Origin: Ochromonas danica
Taxonomy: Eukaryota; Sar; Chrysophyceae; Chromulinales; Chromulinaceae
Direction of reading: 5' to 3'
NCBI GenBank assembly: GCA_015146655.1
Contig: VKHL01000025.1
Coordinates: 1-64,000 of the forward strand
Length of the DNA: 64,000 nt
A model generated the notes under the pieces. It saw nothing but the letters and a program-made list of their open reading frames with translations, was not told the origin of the DNA and did not search any database. Positions 50,345 to 62,337 of this stretch are shown here, one piece after another; the first letter of the stretch is position 1, and every line of letters starts with the position of its first letter. The position numbers and the translations under genes were made by a program.

Positions 50345-51928
50345 ATGGCTTCTTCATTCAATGTATTAACAGCTGAATGGTGTCATGAAACGAACACCTT
50401 CTCCACTATATCCACTACATTAGACAGTTTCTATGCTCAGTATTACTATGAAACATCGCAAGAGATTGAAAAAGAACGCAAAGGCACCAAAACTGTCTTA
50501 GGCGCCACTTTCGAAGCTGCTGAACTCTATCAATGGAGACTCTATAACACAATCTGTGCTTCAGCTAATCCAGCCGGTGCGGTCACTTCTGAGGCCTTTG
50601 AAATCATGTGCAAGCAGATTCTGCAGCCAGTTTTCGACGGCGTCGTTTTCGATGGCATTCTCTTGCACTTACATGGTGCGATGGTCGCGGTGGAGTACGA
50701 GGACGCGGAAGGAGAGTTATTACGGCGTATACGTGACGAAGTTGGCGCGGATATGCCTATAATTGTCACACTAGACCTTCACGCGAATGTGACGGCGAAG
50801 ATGGCCTCTTTGGCTTCTGCTCTGCTCGCTGTTCGCACCTATCCACATATCGACTTTTACGAAACTGCGCAACGAGCAGCTGCTCTATTGCAGTCGGCCA
50901 TGAAAGGAGAGGTCTCTCTCCTCACTGTGTTGGCCAAGAGGCCCATGCTGAGAGGACTGGATGGCGGCAAGACCCATGCAGCAAGTAACATGACTGAACT
51001 CATACATCGCGGAGAAGCCTTTGAAAATGATACCAGCATTGCAGTTCTTGTGGTTAGTGTTTGCGCAGGGTTTAGCGCTGCGGATATCTTCGAGATCGGT
51101 CCCAGTGTCACGGTGACAGTGGATCGCCTGCAGTCCAGCAAGGCCGTGCATTCATTGAAAGAAGCACAAGAAGTGGCTGAGATCTTGATGGATTATGCCT
51201 GGGAAAGCAGATACTATAGTTCGGAACGTCACTATACCATACCACAAGCCATTGCAGCGGCAGAGACCTTCACGAATAGCAGTAGTAGCAGCACTCTACC
51301 AGAAACACGGACTGCAGGCCATCTCCTCGTTATCGCTGATGTTTCTGATAACCCAGGAAGCGGTCATTATGGTGACACGACTGCATTGTTGCAGGCGTTG
51401 ATCGAAAAGGATATCCCCGGCTCTGTCTTCTATGCCATCTACGATGCTGCCGCGGCAGAAGCTGCTGCCAGCATTGGTGTAGGGCAGTCCGGAGTACTGA
51501 CTCTAGGAGGCAAAGGGAATCCCTCCATGGGAGGTCCTCCCCTCACTCTAACGGCTCATGTGGTGGCACTGACCGATGGCTATTTCCGAACTTATGGTCC
51601 AATGGGTTTTGGCGGAATGCTGCAGAACTTTGGTCTGTCTGCATTGATTCGAGTGGGCCAAGTTGAGATTATCATTATTAGTCACAATGGTCAGCTTCTT
51701 GATACCGCTCAAATCACTTCTATGGGAGTGGATTTGCACCACAAGCAAGTTGTGTTGGTGAAGAGCAAACATCACTTCCGCGCCAGTTTGGCTCCCTTAG
51801 CGAAGGAGATCATCACTGTGGATGGAGGTGGAATGGGAAGCGCTTTGCTGTTTGGTGGTGAAATTCCTGAAGGCATGTATAAGAAGGTCCGCAGACCTAT
51901 TTGGCCTTTGGATAAAGAGCTGGATTGA
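50345..51928 (+). CDS. MlrC/M81-family metalloprotein (microcystinase C-like)
   Basis: Intronless, 527 residues, matching the full length of the M81 family (about 500). Signature segments are the N-terminal HETNTFS, a GILLHLHGAMV strand, TLDLHANVT and RTYPHIDFYETA, which supply probable zinc ligands. The C-terminal half has DVSDNPGSGHYGDTT and FGGMLQNFGLSALI. MlrC in sphingomonads degrades linearised cyanotoxin peptides. Most family members are of unknown function and are common in Proteobacteria, with scattered eukaryotic copies. Lack of introns and the bacterial relatives suggest acquisition by lateral transfer, but codon use looks like its neighbours, so any transfer would be old. There is no signal peptide, so it is probably cytosolic. 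Confidence 0.9.
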   Translation: MASSFNVLTAEWCHETNTFSTISTTLDSFYAQYYYETSQEIEKERKGTKTVLGATFEAAELYQWRLYNTICASANPAGAVTSEAFEIMCKQILQPVFDGVVFDGILLHLHGAMVAVEYEDAEGELLRRIRDEVGADMPIIVTLDLHANVTAKMASLASALLAVRTYPHIDFYETAQRAAALLQSAMKGEVSLLTVLAKRPMLRGLDGGKTHAASNMTELIHRGEAFENDTSIAVLVVSVCAGFSAADIFEIGPSVTVTVDRLQSSKAVHSLKEAQEVAEILMDYAWESRYYSSERHYTIPQAIAAAETFTNSSSSSTLPETRTAGHLLVIADVSDNPGSGHYGDTTALLQALIEKDIPGSVFYAIYDAAAAEAAASIGVGQSGVLTLGGKGNPSMGGPPLTLTAHVVALTDGYFRTYGPMGFGGMLQNFGLSALIRVGQVEIIIISHNGQLLDTAQITSMGVDLHHKQVVLVKSKHHFRASLAPLAKEIITVDGGGMGSALLFGGEIPEGMYKKVRRPIWPLDKELD

Positions 51929-52263
51929 TTGACTAGCAGGGACGATATCGAGTTACAATGTCTAGTTTAGAAACGATGTATAAAATAAATAGTATGAGAG
52001 AAGGAGAGCTCGTATTTTCCTTTTACTGACATCAAAATTTCCAAGCTCTGAAATTGTCTCTGGCTCTACTGACATTAGGTTATACTCTGTTGTAGATTGT
52101 GGATGAAATGTTAACTCGTCGTGACTCATGAGACCAAACCAGACCAGATTTCCAGACCAGACTAGATCTCCAAGCCAGACCAGATTTCCAGACCTGACTG
52201 CTGTATGCAGTGAAGTCGTTTTCAATTCGCAGCAGTCCCAGAGTCCTTCATAGCGATGCCAAA
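51929..52263. other. Intergenic region with CCAGACCAGA repeat
   Basis: This 335-bp gap before the MATE gene carries a short degenerate tandem repeat of CCAGACCAGATTT units (52131-52200). No gene seen. Confidence 0.5.
52131..52200 (+). repeat. Degenerate CCAGACCAGATTT tandem repeat
   Basis: Four to five imperfect copies of about 15-18 bp lie just upstream of the MATE start. A similar GACCAGACCAGATCC stretch occurs near 55970. Confidence 0.75.
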
Positions 52264-54934
52264 ATGGTTTGTTCCACACTCTTTAATTGTTGCTGTATCT
52301 TTAGTTGTTGCCGGCGCATCGGACAAGAGTGCCGAGGGTTGAATATTCTCGCCACCTTTGGCTATCTCTACAACCTGCTGGATCGACTCTTCTGGCTGCT
52401 CGCTTATCTGGCCTTAGGACACCTTGGCAAAGGCCATTTAGCAGCTGGCATTCTTTCTCTGACTACCATCCACTGCCTCATGGCGATGATCGACGGCCTC
52501 CTTGTTGGTCAAGAGTATTACTGCAAGAGTGTTATCTCTCGTCGCGGCAGTGCCGCGGCTGGTGGTGACGGGAGGATGATGACCACGTCGTCTTCTTCTT
52601 CTACTAGTGGTAGTGTTAGCGCTGTGCAAGTGCAGGAAGAGTTGAGGCGATGGCTCTACGTCTCTCTCTTGACGGGCTCGGCGGTCATCGCCGTGGGGGC
52701 AGTCCTTCTCGTCGTCTTCTCCTTCGTCCTCTATTCCTCCCTCGACCTTCGATCACACGTCTCGGTGCGGTCCATTCAAGGCTGCTGGTTTATGCTCCCT
52801 GCTCTACTAGGCCATCTCCTCCAGAGCTCGCTGCACACCTTCCTCTACTATCAAGGCTTGTCCGTCCCTTCGCTGCTCGCCTTGCTCTGCGGGATTGTTG
52901 TCCACGCCGTCGTGAGCATTCTGCTAATGATGGTGCTGGGGATGGGGGTAGTGGGTAGTGCAGTGGCTGTGTCCTGTGGCAAGCTGACCATCGCTGCCAC
53001 GCTCTTCTTCTTCGTCAAGAGACAAGCCAGCAGCACTTCTTCTTCTTCCAGGTACAGTAATTGCCTTCACTTTAAGCCTCTTCTTCGATGATGGGATGTC
53101 CTGTCTGGAACAGTGTGAGCAAAGAATTCGAAGGCGTCCTCTCCCAGATCGTGAACAAGGTAAATCAGATTCTGTCCAAATGCTTTCCCTCCTCTTGGTT
53201 CTTCAACAAGAGAAAGAACAAGAAAGCTGCTACTGCTAAGCACGCTGCCTTGCATCCAATTACTAACCAGGTGAGCTGAGTCTCCTCTATTCATCACTAC
53301 GATATTTGATCTTATTTGATCACGATCAGACATTCTGTTGTTGTTGTTGTAGTATATTCTGGACCATCATCAGTGATCTCATCTGCTGTTCTAACGAATA
53401 TCTCTCTTGACTTCTGCCTTTGTGTTTCATAGGGTTGGCAGCAGATGGAAGAAGTGTTCAACCCTAGTCGCCGAAGTCATGTTCATGGTATCACTTCTTC
53501 CTCGATTGCTGTGGCTTGTGACTTGCTTTGACCATTATCATCCTCATCCTCATCCTCTTCTCTTTCCTTCGCTACACAGTGCGTGAGATGGAGATGGTAA
53601 CCCGCAAGCGATCAAAAAGAGTTTCTGAGCAATCTTCTCGCCATGATGGGGCAGAGAGAGATGAAGAGGAAGAAGAAGAAGAGAAAGCAGAAGACGATCG
53701 GATCGGAGAGGAAGGAGCAAGCAGAGCTGATGAAGATGACGAAGAAGCTCAAGAACAGCCTTTGCTGCTGAGTGACGAGGGGAAGGGTGAGGGTGAGTCA
53801 GTCGAAGAGATTCACACCGTGTCTCAGCTGCTGGCCGCAACCAAGTCCAAGTATGTGATCGACATCGTTCGTTTGACCAAGATTGGCTTTCCAGGGTGAG
53901 CAAATGATTAGGTTACAGTGGTTTGTTAGGTTGCTGTGCTCACCATTCGTGTTGGCATGCTTGCTTGAAGAGTGATTATGGCTATCTTCTTTACTTGGCC
54001 ATTCGAGATAAGTTGCTTCGTTGTTGCTGGAATGGGCAATGTTGCACTGACAACACACGGTCTGCTTTTGGTCCTTGTCCAGTAAGTTGTTCGTTTGTTT
54101 GCATTGTGGCTGTAGTGTATGTGAGCTGTCTATCTGTGTGATTTGATGGCTAGGCTGTGGGTATTTGCTTTTATTCAACCTCTTTCCAATGCAATGGCAT
54201 TGCGACTTCACGCTTTATTCAAACAAAAGCGACTGTTGGATGCAACGTATTGCGTACGAATTGCAATCTTGCAGTCTGCTTTCTTGTCTTGCCTATTCGG
54301 TGGGAGCCTTTATCTTGCTTCTTCGATCATTGGCTTTGTCTTCACGAGCAACGAGGACATTGTGCGGCGAATTCAGAGAATGACATGGTATGCCGTGCTG
54401 TTCTCTTTGCCCTATGCTATGCAGTCCACATTCCAAGGTGCTTTGAAAGTGTGTGGCTACCAGTTGGAAACACTGTGGTGAGCTCCCTGTACCTCTCGAC
54501 AAGCGCTTTGATTTGTCGCCTCACTCTCTGCTCTCTGTGTTTGTCTTTGAAATGGAATTAACCTCAGGGTGACCATCTTCTCCATTTGGATGGTCAGCGG
54601 CGCCGTGGGCTTCTATTTGGCCTTCTTTGCCTCTGTCACGTACGGATTGGAAGGGTTATGGATTGGTATGATCACTGGCAGCGGACTGCAAGCTGCTGCC
54701 TTTGCCTTGCAATTCATTTGCTTGGATTGGCAAGAAGAGCTCAAGAAGCACGTCTTCTTCTCCACTTTGGTGGACGATCCTCGGAGCATGTACTATGATT
54801 TGGTACTGACGTCAGCTGAAAGTCGCCATATGGGAGGCTTCCAATTGCGCACTTACAACAGTATTGAAGAAGAAATGCTAGAACTGGAGCAATTGGAAGA
54901 GATCGAATTGGTGATTCAAGAGACAGATCCCTGA
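52264..54934 (+). CDS. MATE-family efflux transporter
   Basis: Seven exons (52264-53051, 53114-53270, 53433-53487, 53580-53895, 53971-54081, 54154-54477, 54568-54934) join in frame to 705 residues. Introns are 62-162 nt. MATE features are LGHLGKGHLAAG early on and the middle GVIMAIFFTWPFEISCF with VAGMGNVALTTHGLLL. Exon 6 carries FIQPLSNAMALRLHALF and exon 7 YGLEGLWIGMITGSGLQ. These make about twelve spans in two bundles. MATE proteins export cationic or organic compounds using H+ or Na+ gradients. Unusually, exons 2-4 encode a charged, Glu-rich loop of roughly 170 residues between the two halves, making the protein longer than the usual 450-550. The first ATG of the frame (52210) would add 18 residues. 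The start at 52264 is not certain. Confidence 0.85.
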
Positions 54935-55099
54935 TCAACCGATAAGCTACAAGCGAAGAAGTTCCTCAGTTACATTATTTCAAAATTGCTAGTATGGTTT
55001 ATGGATTAGGAGGAGCACTTCAAGGTGAGGGAACAACATCTTATTTTACTACCAAAAGTGAGGACGAGTGACTGACTATCCACAGACCATCCACTGCGT

Positions 55100-55828
55100 T
55101 TACTTGCTCTTTGCCGCAGGCTTCTCCACCTTTATTGGCTCATGACCTGTGCGACCATACTTGGCCTCATAAGCTGCTTGCTGTGCAGCCAAGATCTTCA
55201 CTAAAGGTGAGCTATTCACAGAAGAACCCCATTCGCCCTTGGCAGCGGAGGTGGAAGATGGAGCAGGCTTGGCTGCTGGAGTAGGGGCAGGGGCAGGGGT
55301 TGGGACTGCAGCTGCTGAAGGAGCTTTAGCAACTGGAGCTTCGACCGCCTTTTGAACGGGAACAGGAGCTGGAGTTGGGGCGGGAGTAGGAGCTGGCTTG
55401 GGGGCAGCAGGTGCAGGTGCTGCAGCAGGTTTTGCCGCTGCGGGGGCGGGGCTTGGAGAAGGAGCCGCTGCCACTGTGAAGTTACTAAATGCACCTACAG
55501 ACCCTGCTTCTTCCACAGTAACCAAAATAGGATCACCGACTTTCACTTCCGCTCCAACGTCGACCAAGAATTTGGCAATAAAGAACTCGTCCTGAGACTC
55601 GAAGGTGACTGTCGCCTTGTCAGTGTCGACCTCGGCAATCGCATCACCGGCAGAGACTTTCTCTCCAATTTTACTAACCCATTTCGAAATTGTACCGGAA
55701 GTCATAGTGGGAGAGAGAGCAGGCATGCCCACCACGTGGTGAGCAGGATATGAGAGATGTCTCAATTCACCAAGAAAGAGATTTCTTTTTAATGCCACGC
55801 GTCGAAGGGCTCTAGAGTAACCTATCAT
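55100..55828 (-). CDS. Lipoyl-domain-only protein (PDH E2-like N-terminus)
   Basis: Intronless, 242 residues. A basic, hydroxylated leader (about 1-27) suggests mitochondrial import. Residues about 30-110 are a biotinyl/lipoyl domain as in E2 of pyruvate dehydrogenase (VGMPALSPTMTSGTISKW, then the lipoylation Lys in VDTDKATVTFES). A long Pro-Ala linker follows (about 118-200). The C-terminus is short (SSPLVKILAAQQAAYEAKYG) and has neither a recognisable E1/E3-binding domain nor the acetyltransferase core. It therefore cannot be a working E2 by itself. It could be a free lipoyl carrier, or an accessory subunit that docks through its tail. The stop is followed by ordinary non-coding sequence, so truncation by an assembly gap is unlikely. 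Confidence 0.88.
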   Translation of the reverse strand: MIGYSRALRRVALKRNLFLGELRHLSYPAHHVVGMPALSPTMTSGTISKWVSKIGEKVSAGDAIAEVDTDKATVTFESQDEFFIAKFLVDVGAEVKVGDPILVTVEEAGSVGAFSNFTVAAAPSPSPAPAAAKPAAAPAPAAPKPAPTPAPTPAPVPVQKAVEAPVAKAPSAAAVPTPAPAPTPAAKPAPSSTSAAKGEWGSSVNSSPLVKILAAQQAAYEAKYGRTGHEPIKVEKPAAKSK

Positions 55829-56811
55829 GATGTAATGGTCTGGTGGGGTGGGACTGAGTCAAGATTAAGAGGAAAGCGATGAGAGAAAGAGAAATTCTGT
55901 CAACTGCAGAGGACAACAAGACAGACAGCGAGACCCACAGTGTTGACTTGACGGTGCAGTTCCTGGACCAGACCAGACCAGATCCTCAAAGTTTGTCCAT
56001 CTGGGTTGACCGATGCAGTTTCATTGTGATTCTTCTATCTCGGTATTCCTTTCTCTGCTGCTGCTGTTGGTGTCGAACATTGTACACTCTGATGGCTTCA
56101 TTGGAACTGATATTTAATAATGATAATTGAAGAACTATGGGTGGTTGTCATATCATGAATTTTGATACATTTTATAAATTCTCTGAAAAAAGTTGGAGTA
56201 GGAGTCAATCATACGAATGACCTCATCTTTACCAACCAACCAATCAACCAATCATAATCAATAGATCAGCCCCAACTTCAACTATACTAAAAAATGGAGT
56301 CCTTTTCGGTTTCATTATTATTCGCTTGCGCGGGGAGGCCATACAGCAAGTTGAGAATTCCAAATCCAATTCCCGGAATTGGGGCACACCCACCTCCCCA
56401 CACACCACAAAGAAGCAACCTGTGAGAGAAAGTCCCCTGAATCGCTTCAACAACCCAGAAAAGAGGACTTGAAACCCCACCGCATCCTCCCTCTCCTTCA
56501 CATCTTCCGCATCGCCTGCTGGACCTGCTGCCAACAAGTAGAGCAGGACAGGACCACCAACCTGCTGGACCAGTCCACTGTAGACCTTCCTACCTGCCCT
56601 TTACTGTCCATTTGTCCTCCTAGGCTTATTATCGTCTCTCCTCATAGGCTCTATCGATCAGGCCTTGTCAGCGGAAGTCGAATCATTACTCTTGCTTTTG
56701 GGTCCAGCAGCACCTCGTTTGTCTTGAGATTCTTCGCCGCGCTGAGCGAATCTATTTCATCCCGTCTCACATTTTCCCTCGTTAACTAATAAATAAGAAA
56801 GTAAAGAATAA
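55829..56811. other. Long divergent intergenic region
   Basis: This 983-bp gap between the lipoyl protein (-) and the DUF1336 gene (+) holds a GACCAGACCAGATCC motif (about 55966-55985) and ACCAACCAATCA-type repeats (about 56226-56260). Short frames (for example 56379-56789) have no recognisable similarity. It is the longest head-to-head gap in the window. Confidence 0.4.
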
Positions 56812-57891
56812 ATGGACTATACTGACAAGATAATTTTATTGAAGTCGAGAATAGCGAGCAAGGTCACACCCGATGACGAGCTCATCAAGCAATTGGATAT
56901 CGGACTGGGCATCATCAAGAATACCGACAGCGACGCCTTATTGACTGAACAAGATAAAGAGTTTCTGGAGTCTGTTATTCAAAAGACAGAGAAGATTGTT
57001 GGTCGTGGACCCATTGAGTTGTTGAATGACATCGTGACGGTGGGTCAGGTGCCGCGCGATCTCTACGACGAGACTCTGCCTGGCGGAACTGTTTTTGATC
57101 GTGTCTCACAAGTACCAGCATTCCAAGTGCGCGGAAAGCGCTACCTTTCGGATGGGAAGAAGATTAGCTCCAGCCCGCCGCTGTTCTTCCTTCGCGGGAT
57201 GCAAGTAGTGCGTCTCAACCAATTCAAATATCATGTCGCCATGGAAGATTGGTGTGGATATCCCAAGTGCTCGCATGATAATGAATGGCTTATTCTTAAT
57301 TATATGGTAAGTCAAAGAAGGATATTTGATTTACCGCAGTGCTTCCCCTTGACTAAATGAGAGCATTGCATTTGTTGCCTTTGGTTGTTGTTTTGGCTTT
57401 AGATTCCTGGATCTACATGTGTGCAAGTCGTGGCACTCTATACAGCCACTCCTGAAGTCATGGAAGTTATTCGTGCCTTTACTTCAGGCAGTGAAAGCGA
57501 TATGGAAGCTCATCGACAACCTTGGTCTCGTCTCCTGCAGCAGTTCTGGACAGCAGATGATCGCTTCTGCAATAATCGATTTAAACTCATCCCATACATC
57601 GCCGAAGGTAGTTGGGCGATCAAAATGGCTGTTGGACAAAAGCCAGCATTGACTGGTAAGAAGGTATCTCAGCATTATTACCGCGGGCCTGGATACTTCG
57701 AGATCGATGTTGATCTATCCTCCTCTGCCATTGCCACGGGCATTCTTGCAATGGTTCGCGGAGTTTCCAAGAGTATGGTTGTTGATTTGGGCGTTTCAAT
57801 CCAGGGCGAAAACGAGGACGAACTGCCAGAGGCTGTGTTATGTCAGACTCGCTTCTCCAGAGTGGACTTGGAAGCTGCCGTGTCGGTGTAA
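56812..57891 (+). CDS. DUF1336 (EDR2 C-terminal domain) protein
   Basis: Two exons (56812-57306 and 57403-57891) around a 96-nt intron give 327 residues. The C-terminal 240 residues are a DUF1336 domain, first described at the end of the plant protein EDR2. It includes a WCGYPKC segment, IPYIAEGSWAIKMAVGQKPA, YYRGPGYFEIDVDLSSS, then IATGILAMVRGV and a VDLGVSIQGENEDELPE tail. The first 80 residues are helical, charged and unfamiliar. Plant EDR2 also has PH and START lipid-binding domains, which are absent here. The domain's biochemical role is unknown; lipid or membrane association is usually assumed. The stop is 200 bp from the convergent coiled-coil gene. Confidence 0.88.
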
Positions 57892-58091
57892 GAAGGATTG
57901 CGACATATATAAGGAGTGGAGTTGTTGTAGTTGTTTTCGCTGTAGCTGAACGTGTTGCTCCACTCTCTGCTCATCATAGCGTTCATGTACTCATTGCCAA
58001 TGTGTAGAAAGGGTTGTGAAGTGACGGGTTAGAGCTCGTATTACGCGGTAATAAGGTTTTCTTGTATTCAATAGCTGTTAGCCTTCTCGCG

Positions 58092-61000
58092 TTAGAAATC
58101 AAATTCTTCCGCAGAAGCTTCATTATAAAAGTTCCCAGAGACATGTCGAGAAGCTGTGAATCCAAAAGTTGGTCGAGAGTGACTCTGTGACTGTTGTTGC
58201 TGTTGTTGTTGAGGTTTCTGCCAAGGCGGAGGCGGAGCATGATGAGGTTGTTCTTCTTCCAGCAAAGCACTTTCTAAATCTTTGATAGGGGGAGGCTTGG
58301 CAATAATCTCATCTTCCATAATCTCATCATCCTAACAACAAACATCAACATTAACCAACCCACACACAGAAATTGAAGGTAATTCGCGTCATTACCTCTA
58401 GCTCGGACAGCTTGTTGTTCGCATTTGATGCGGTGAGACTCTCAAAAGCTGGTCCTTTAAGCATGGAAGACTTGGAAAGACTATTGCTAACGCTGTTGCT
58501 GCTGTTAACTTCAAAGCTGTTCCGCTCCTGACTGGAGGATGGACCATAGTTGACCGCTGACAGACTGCTTTTCCCGCGAAGTGGACCAGTGTTTCCGCTA
58601 ATACTGCCTTTAGCATTAGACAGGTCCTGTTCCGAGGACACAATTGGAAGAAGACCCGTGGAGAAGTCATTGCTAGTCGATACGATGGCTTTCTTGCGGT
58701 AGGGCGAAGCGTTGTTGTCTTGCTCGTGTAGACTTGGCGGCAGAATGGCCAGCTGTAAGAGATTGAACACTTTTCGATGCATTCGATCCTTGTCATCCAA
58801 TGGAACGTGAGCAATTAACACGTTCGTGAAGCATCTAGACAGACCAAGAAGGTTAACAACAACCCAAACACAAACACAACGTCATCACTGTCACTGTCAC
58901 TGTCACTGTCAGCTTACTTTGCCAAGAAGTCCAGACGACTCGAAGGTTCTTCCTCAACAAGACGTTGCAGATGACTACACAGAGCATCCCAGCAGCTAAA
59001 GAGGTTCGGAATGGAAGACTTCTTGTGCTCCTTCTTGAGCTTCTCCGTGGTGACTACTCCTGTGAATGCCTCTCTGCGCATCCAATCCAATCCAATCCAA
59101 TCCAATCCATTCAAACAGACAGAGTGATGAGCAACAAGTGACAGACAGAGTGACAGACAGATGAGCATGCTCTACGGCTTGGCTTACTTTGGCAGGAGGA
59201 GATGGCCAAGAGTCTCGACGACGACAAGAATGAGATGTCCGCTGTAGTGATCTGCTAGATCTCCCAACAGCCCCGTCAAGTCGATCTTCTTCGTGACATA
59301 GTCTTGCAAGACATGCTGCATGGACACGCGCTGTGCGGCTTCAAGGGAGTAGAACGACTTGATGTCTTGCAGGGAAGAGCAATGCTTCTCAACCGTCGGG
59401 TAGAGAGAAAGCAGCAATCTGTTGCAGAGCAGGAACGTGTCGGCAGTGCTGATCTCCAAATGAAGCTCTTCTAGATGACGAGCAGCATGGTGTGAGCTAT
59501 GGTGAGGGTGGTGCTTAGCATCAGCTATGTTAGCATTGTTAGCATTGTGGAGGATGTCCTTCTTGTCAGTGTTAAGAGATTTCTGAGGAATGTCAAAAGT
59601 TGCAAACTCATCATCCTCCTCCTCCTCCTTCTGTCCTGCAGTCTGATTCGAGTGTTCCTGCTTGTTTACGCTGCCACCACTACTAGACAATCCCACTTTG
59701 TGATAGCCATGATGGTGACTAACATGTTGAAATGAGGCACTCGGCACTTCCAACACAGCCGCAGTGCCTGGAGGGTGAAGGACATCCAAGGCGACGTCAA
59801 ACTCATCTTCTGGAATGACTATTGACTTGGTGGCATGGATAACAGCGGGAGAAGGCTGATGATGCACTAATGATCTACCCGGCGCAATGCCCTCCTCCTC
59901 CTGCTGCTGCTGCTTCTCTTCCTTGCGAGGTGTAGAAAGCACTTTGTTGTTGGAATTGATGTTGATGTGGTCATCCGTCTTATCGATGACCTTCTTCTTG
60001 TTCGAAAACTGTGGTGAGGCTGAAGGCTTTGGCTTGGCAGCAGCAGATTCAATAGCAATAGGAGGAGCAGGAGCAGGAGGAGGAGGAGGAGGAGGTGAAG
60101 CGATGACTTCAAACTCATCCTCCGCACCGCTTGCTGAGGACGCGAGAGATGCTTTAGCCACTTCATGCGTAGATACAGTGGGTGTGGAAGACGAAGGAGC
60201 AGCAGGAGGAGTAGGAGCAGGAGGAGCAGGGGTAGGAAGCTGTGTGGTCTTGCTGTAGTCCTTCATGACAGGTTGAGATACTACCATGCTGCTACTGTGA
60301 TCACTCGAGATAAACGACGAGGCCATAGCACTGCGATGGTTTGATTGGTCCACCTCATCCAGAGAGTCCTTCCTCATGGCAATGCCATTCCTGCCATAGT
60401 CCAACACTGATACTGATGCTACTGCTGATGTTGATGTTGTTGCTGTCAGAGCTGAGGGAGGCATGGCCGCGGCCTTGGCGTCCATCGAGTCAGACTCCTT
60501 GGAATTGTCTGACGCGGTGAGCAGCGAGAGGTCGAAGGAAAGAGCGGATGTCAGTGACTGTGTCTGCACTGTGACCGCTGGCTGCGGATTGTTTGGCTTG
60601 GGCGGCACATGAGCAGAAGACGTCCACAACCCTCCGTCAACCTTCGCTACTGAGTCTACCCCAGCAGGCAGCATAGGAGGAGGAGGAGGTGAAGGGTCTT
60701 GAAGCAAGAAGGGCCTTCTTTCAAAGTCGAAACTCCTTATTTTCTCTCGAATCTGCTCTTGCACCTCTTCGATATCCTCCTGCAGAGTCTTCTGGAAGAC
60801 CTGCTCGAGGCGTTGGCTCTCTTCGAGGCGCAGGAAGGCCTCCGCCTCCGCCTCCACTCGCTCGTGGTGCTCTCTGGCCAGAGAGTGCAGCAGCTGCTGC
60901 CTCTGACTGCCCAGTCTCTCTCCCAGCTGTGCTTCGCGTAGGCGATGGGCTTTGATCTTCTCAGCGCGAAGCAGCGCTTGTCGCTCTTCTTCTCGCAGGT

Positions 61001-61421
61001 GAGACAATTCCTCCTCGAGGCGCAGCCAGCGGCTCTGCTGCAGAGCCTCAGAGGCCGTGGCTTGGAGTTGACGGAAGGACGTCTTGGCTTCTTCCAGTCG
61101 CGTCAGTGTCTTCTGTCTGTGGTAGTGCACCTCTGAGGAGGTGGCGACAATCGAAGAGGACGAGAGCGCGACATCTTCTAGTAGCTTGCGATTCCTTCGC
61201 TTCGCCTCTTCGTTCTGCTTCTCCAGACTTTCCAAAAGGTGTGCGTGGCCTTGCCGTCGCCGCTCTTCCATCTTCTGCACGAGAGAGATCTTCTGCTCGG
61301 TGCGCTTCTCCATCATTTGACGGCGAAGGCGCAGCTCTTCAAGTTTCAACTCGAGCTCATTGTAGCTACGCTCTGGAGGACGTTTGAGAGTGGTGAAGAC
61401 ACGGTATTCGTTGAAATCCAT
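58092..61421 (-). CDS. Coiled-coil protein of unknown function
   Basis: Four exons (61421-59188, 59073-58918, 58834-58396, 58331-58092) give 1022 residues. Residues about 20-245 are a long, highly charged coiled coil (YNELELKLEELRLRRQMMEK, EERRRQGHAHLLESLEKQNE). A disordered Ser/Pro-rich stretch (250-560) with two poly-Pro tracts follows, then a structured-looking region from about 650 across exon 2 to 840 (FLLCNRLLLSLYPTVEKHC, LLGDLADHYSGHLILVVVE). The tail is Ser/Gln/Pro-rich. The N-terminal coiled coil has a passing resemblance to centrosomal kizuna, but that is too weak to use as a name. A centrosomal, basal-body or vesicle role is possible. Two introns contain simple repeats (59081-59109 and 58881-58910). 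Confidence 0.75.
58881..58910 (+). repeat. TCACTG hexamer repeat in an intron
   Basis: About five copies of TCACTG lie inside the intron between exons 2 and 3 of the coiled-coil gene. Confidence 0.85.
59081..59109 (+). repeat. TCCAA pentamer repeat in an intron
   Basis: About six copies of TCCAA lie in the first intron of the coiled-coil gene. On the coding strand this is TTGGA close to the 3' splice site, where a polypyrimidine tract would be expected. Confidence 0.9.
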
Positions 61422-61559
61422 TTTTGTTTTTCATCAACTGTTCTCCAATTCCATGGCATCTTCAGTGGAAAAACAATTCCACAAACATTAATAAACAGGT
61501 TTATTTTACTGAAACAGTTACAACTCCGAATGTGATCAACAATCAATTCAGAAAAGAAC
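61422..61559. promoter_or_regulatory. Divergent intergenic region, probable bidirectional promoter
   Basis: A 138-bp AT-rich gap between the coiled-coil gene (-) and the 147-residue gene (+). Inferred from spacing. Confidence 0.4.
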
Positions 61560-62079
61560 ATGAAGAACTCTAAGACAAGAAGAAGGCGGGGTAATTTGGA
61601 AGAATTTTATGATCCCAAAGTGCAAGAACTTTTGAAAGCCCCTATAGTAGCCACTCATAGTTCTGGCAAACACAATTTCGAATCTAAGGCCAGGCTGACG
61701 GCGTCGTGGACCTCAGGCCAGCTCTGCCTCAACCCGCAACTCCTGAAGGAAGAGTGTGAAAATGTATTACAAGATCGTTGGTTCCTTAAAGATCAAGAGC
61801 GCCTTCATCCGGCGCGATTCAAACCGTAAGTTTTGCTTAGTGAGCAACGATTATCATAGTTGATGATCAACGAATCATGATTATCCTCCATGTTTCGATA
61901 GAGTTGATCTTTTTCAAGTTGGTTCTGTGGTTCGACCGGCTACCGCATTTGCAAGAGAAAGAAAGGATCACCTGGAATCAATGAAATTGCCTGAATCAGA
62001 CACTTCCTCGAGCTCTGGTATCACTCATGCCCCAACTTATTCCTCATCTGTGCTCTGGCAGAAAAAGAGCAAAAAGTGA
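61560..62079 (+). CDS. Small conserved-looking protein, unknown
   Basis: Two exons (61560-61825 and 61902-62079) around a 76-nt GT-AG intron give 147 residues. The sequence is basic at the start (MKNSKTRRRRGNLEEF) and has no membrane span or signal peptide. Middle segments such as PKVQELLKAPIVATHSSGKH and LQDRWFLKDQERLHPARFKP look conserved rather than random, and exon 2 continues in frame (VDLFQVGSVVRPATAFARE). I do not recognise a family. Its head-to-head neighbour is the coiled-coil gene, and co-expression with it is plausible. Confidence 0.7.
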
Positions 62080-62337
62080 ATCAAATATTCTTCCCAAAAG
62101 CTTAAATGACATGAAATATCGGCCCTACATCTGTGTTTGGAAGGCATTTGAATAATAGAAAAGTGGCAGCGTCGCCTATGTTGTTACGAAGTGGCCATCA
62201 GACTAAATAATTTATTAGAAGGCCAACAAAGGGAGTGATTACTATTCGAAGAGAACAGGCATATGATTACTGCTAGTAATGATTTTCATATGTAAAGCGC
62301 GCGTTTCATGAATGACATGCATTACGTCAACACTCTC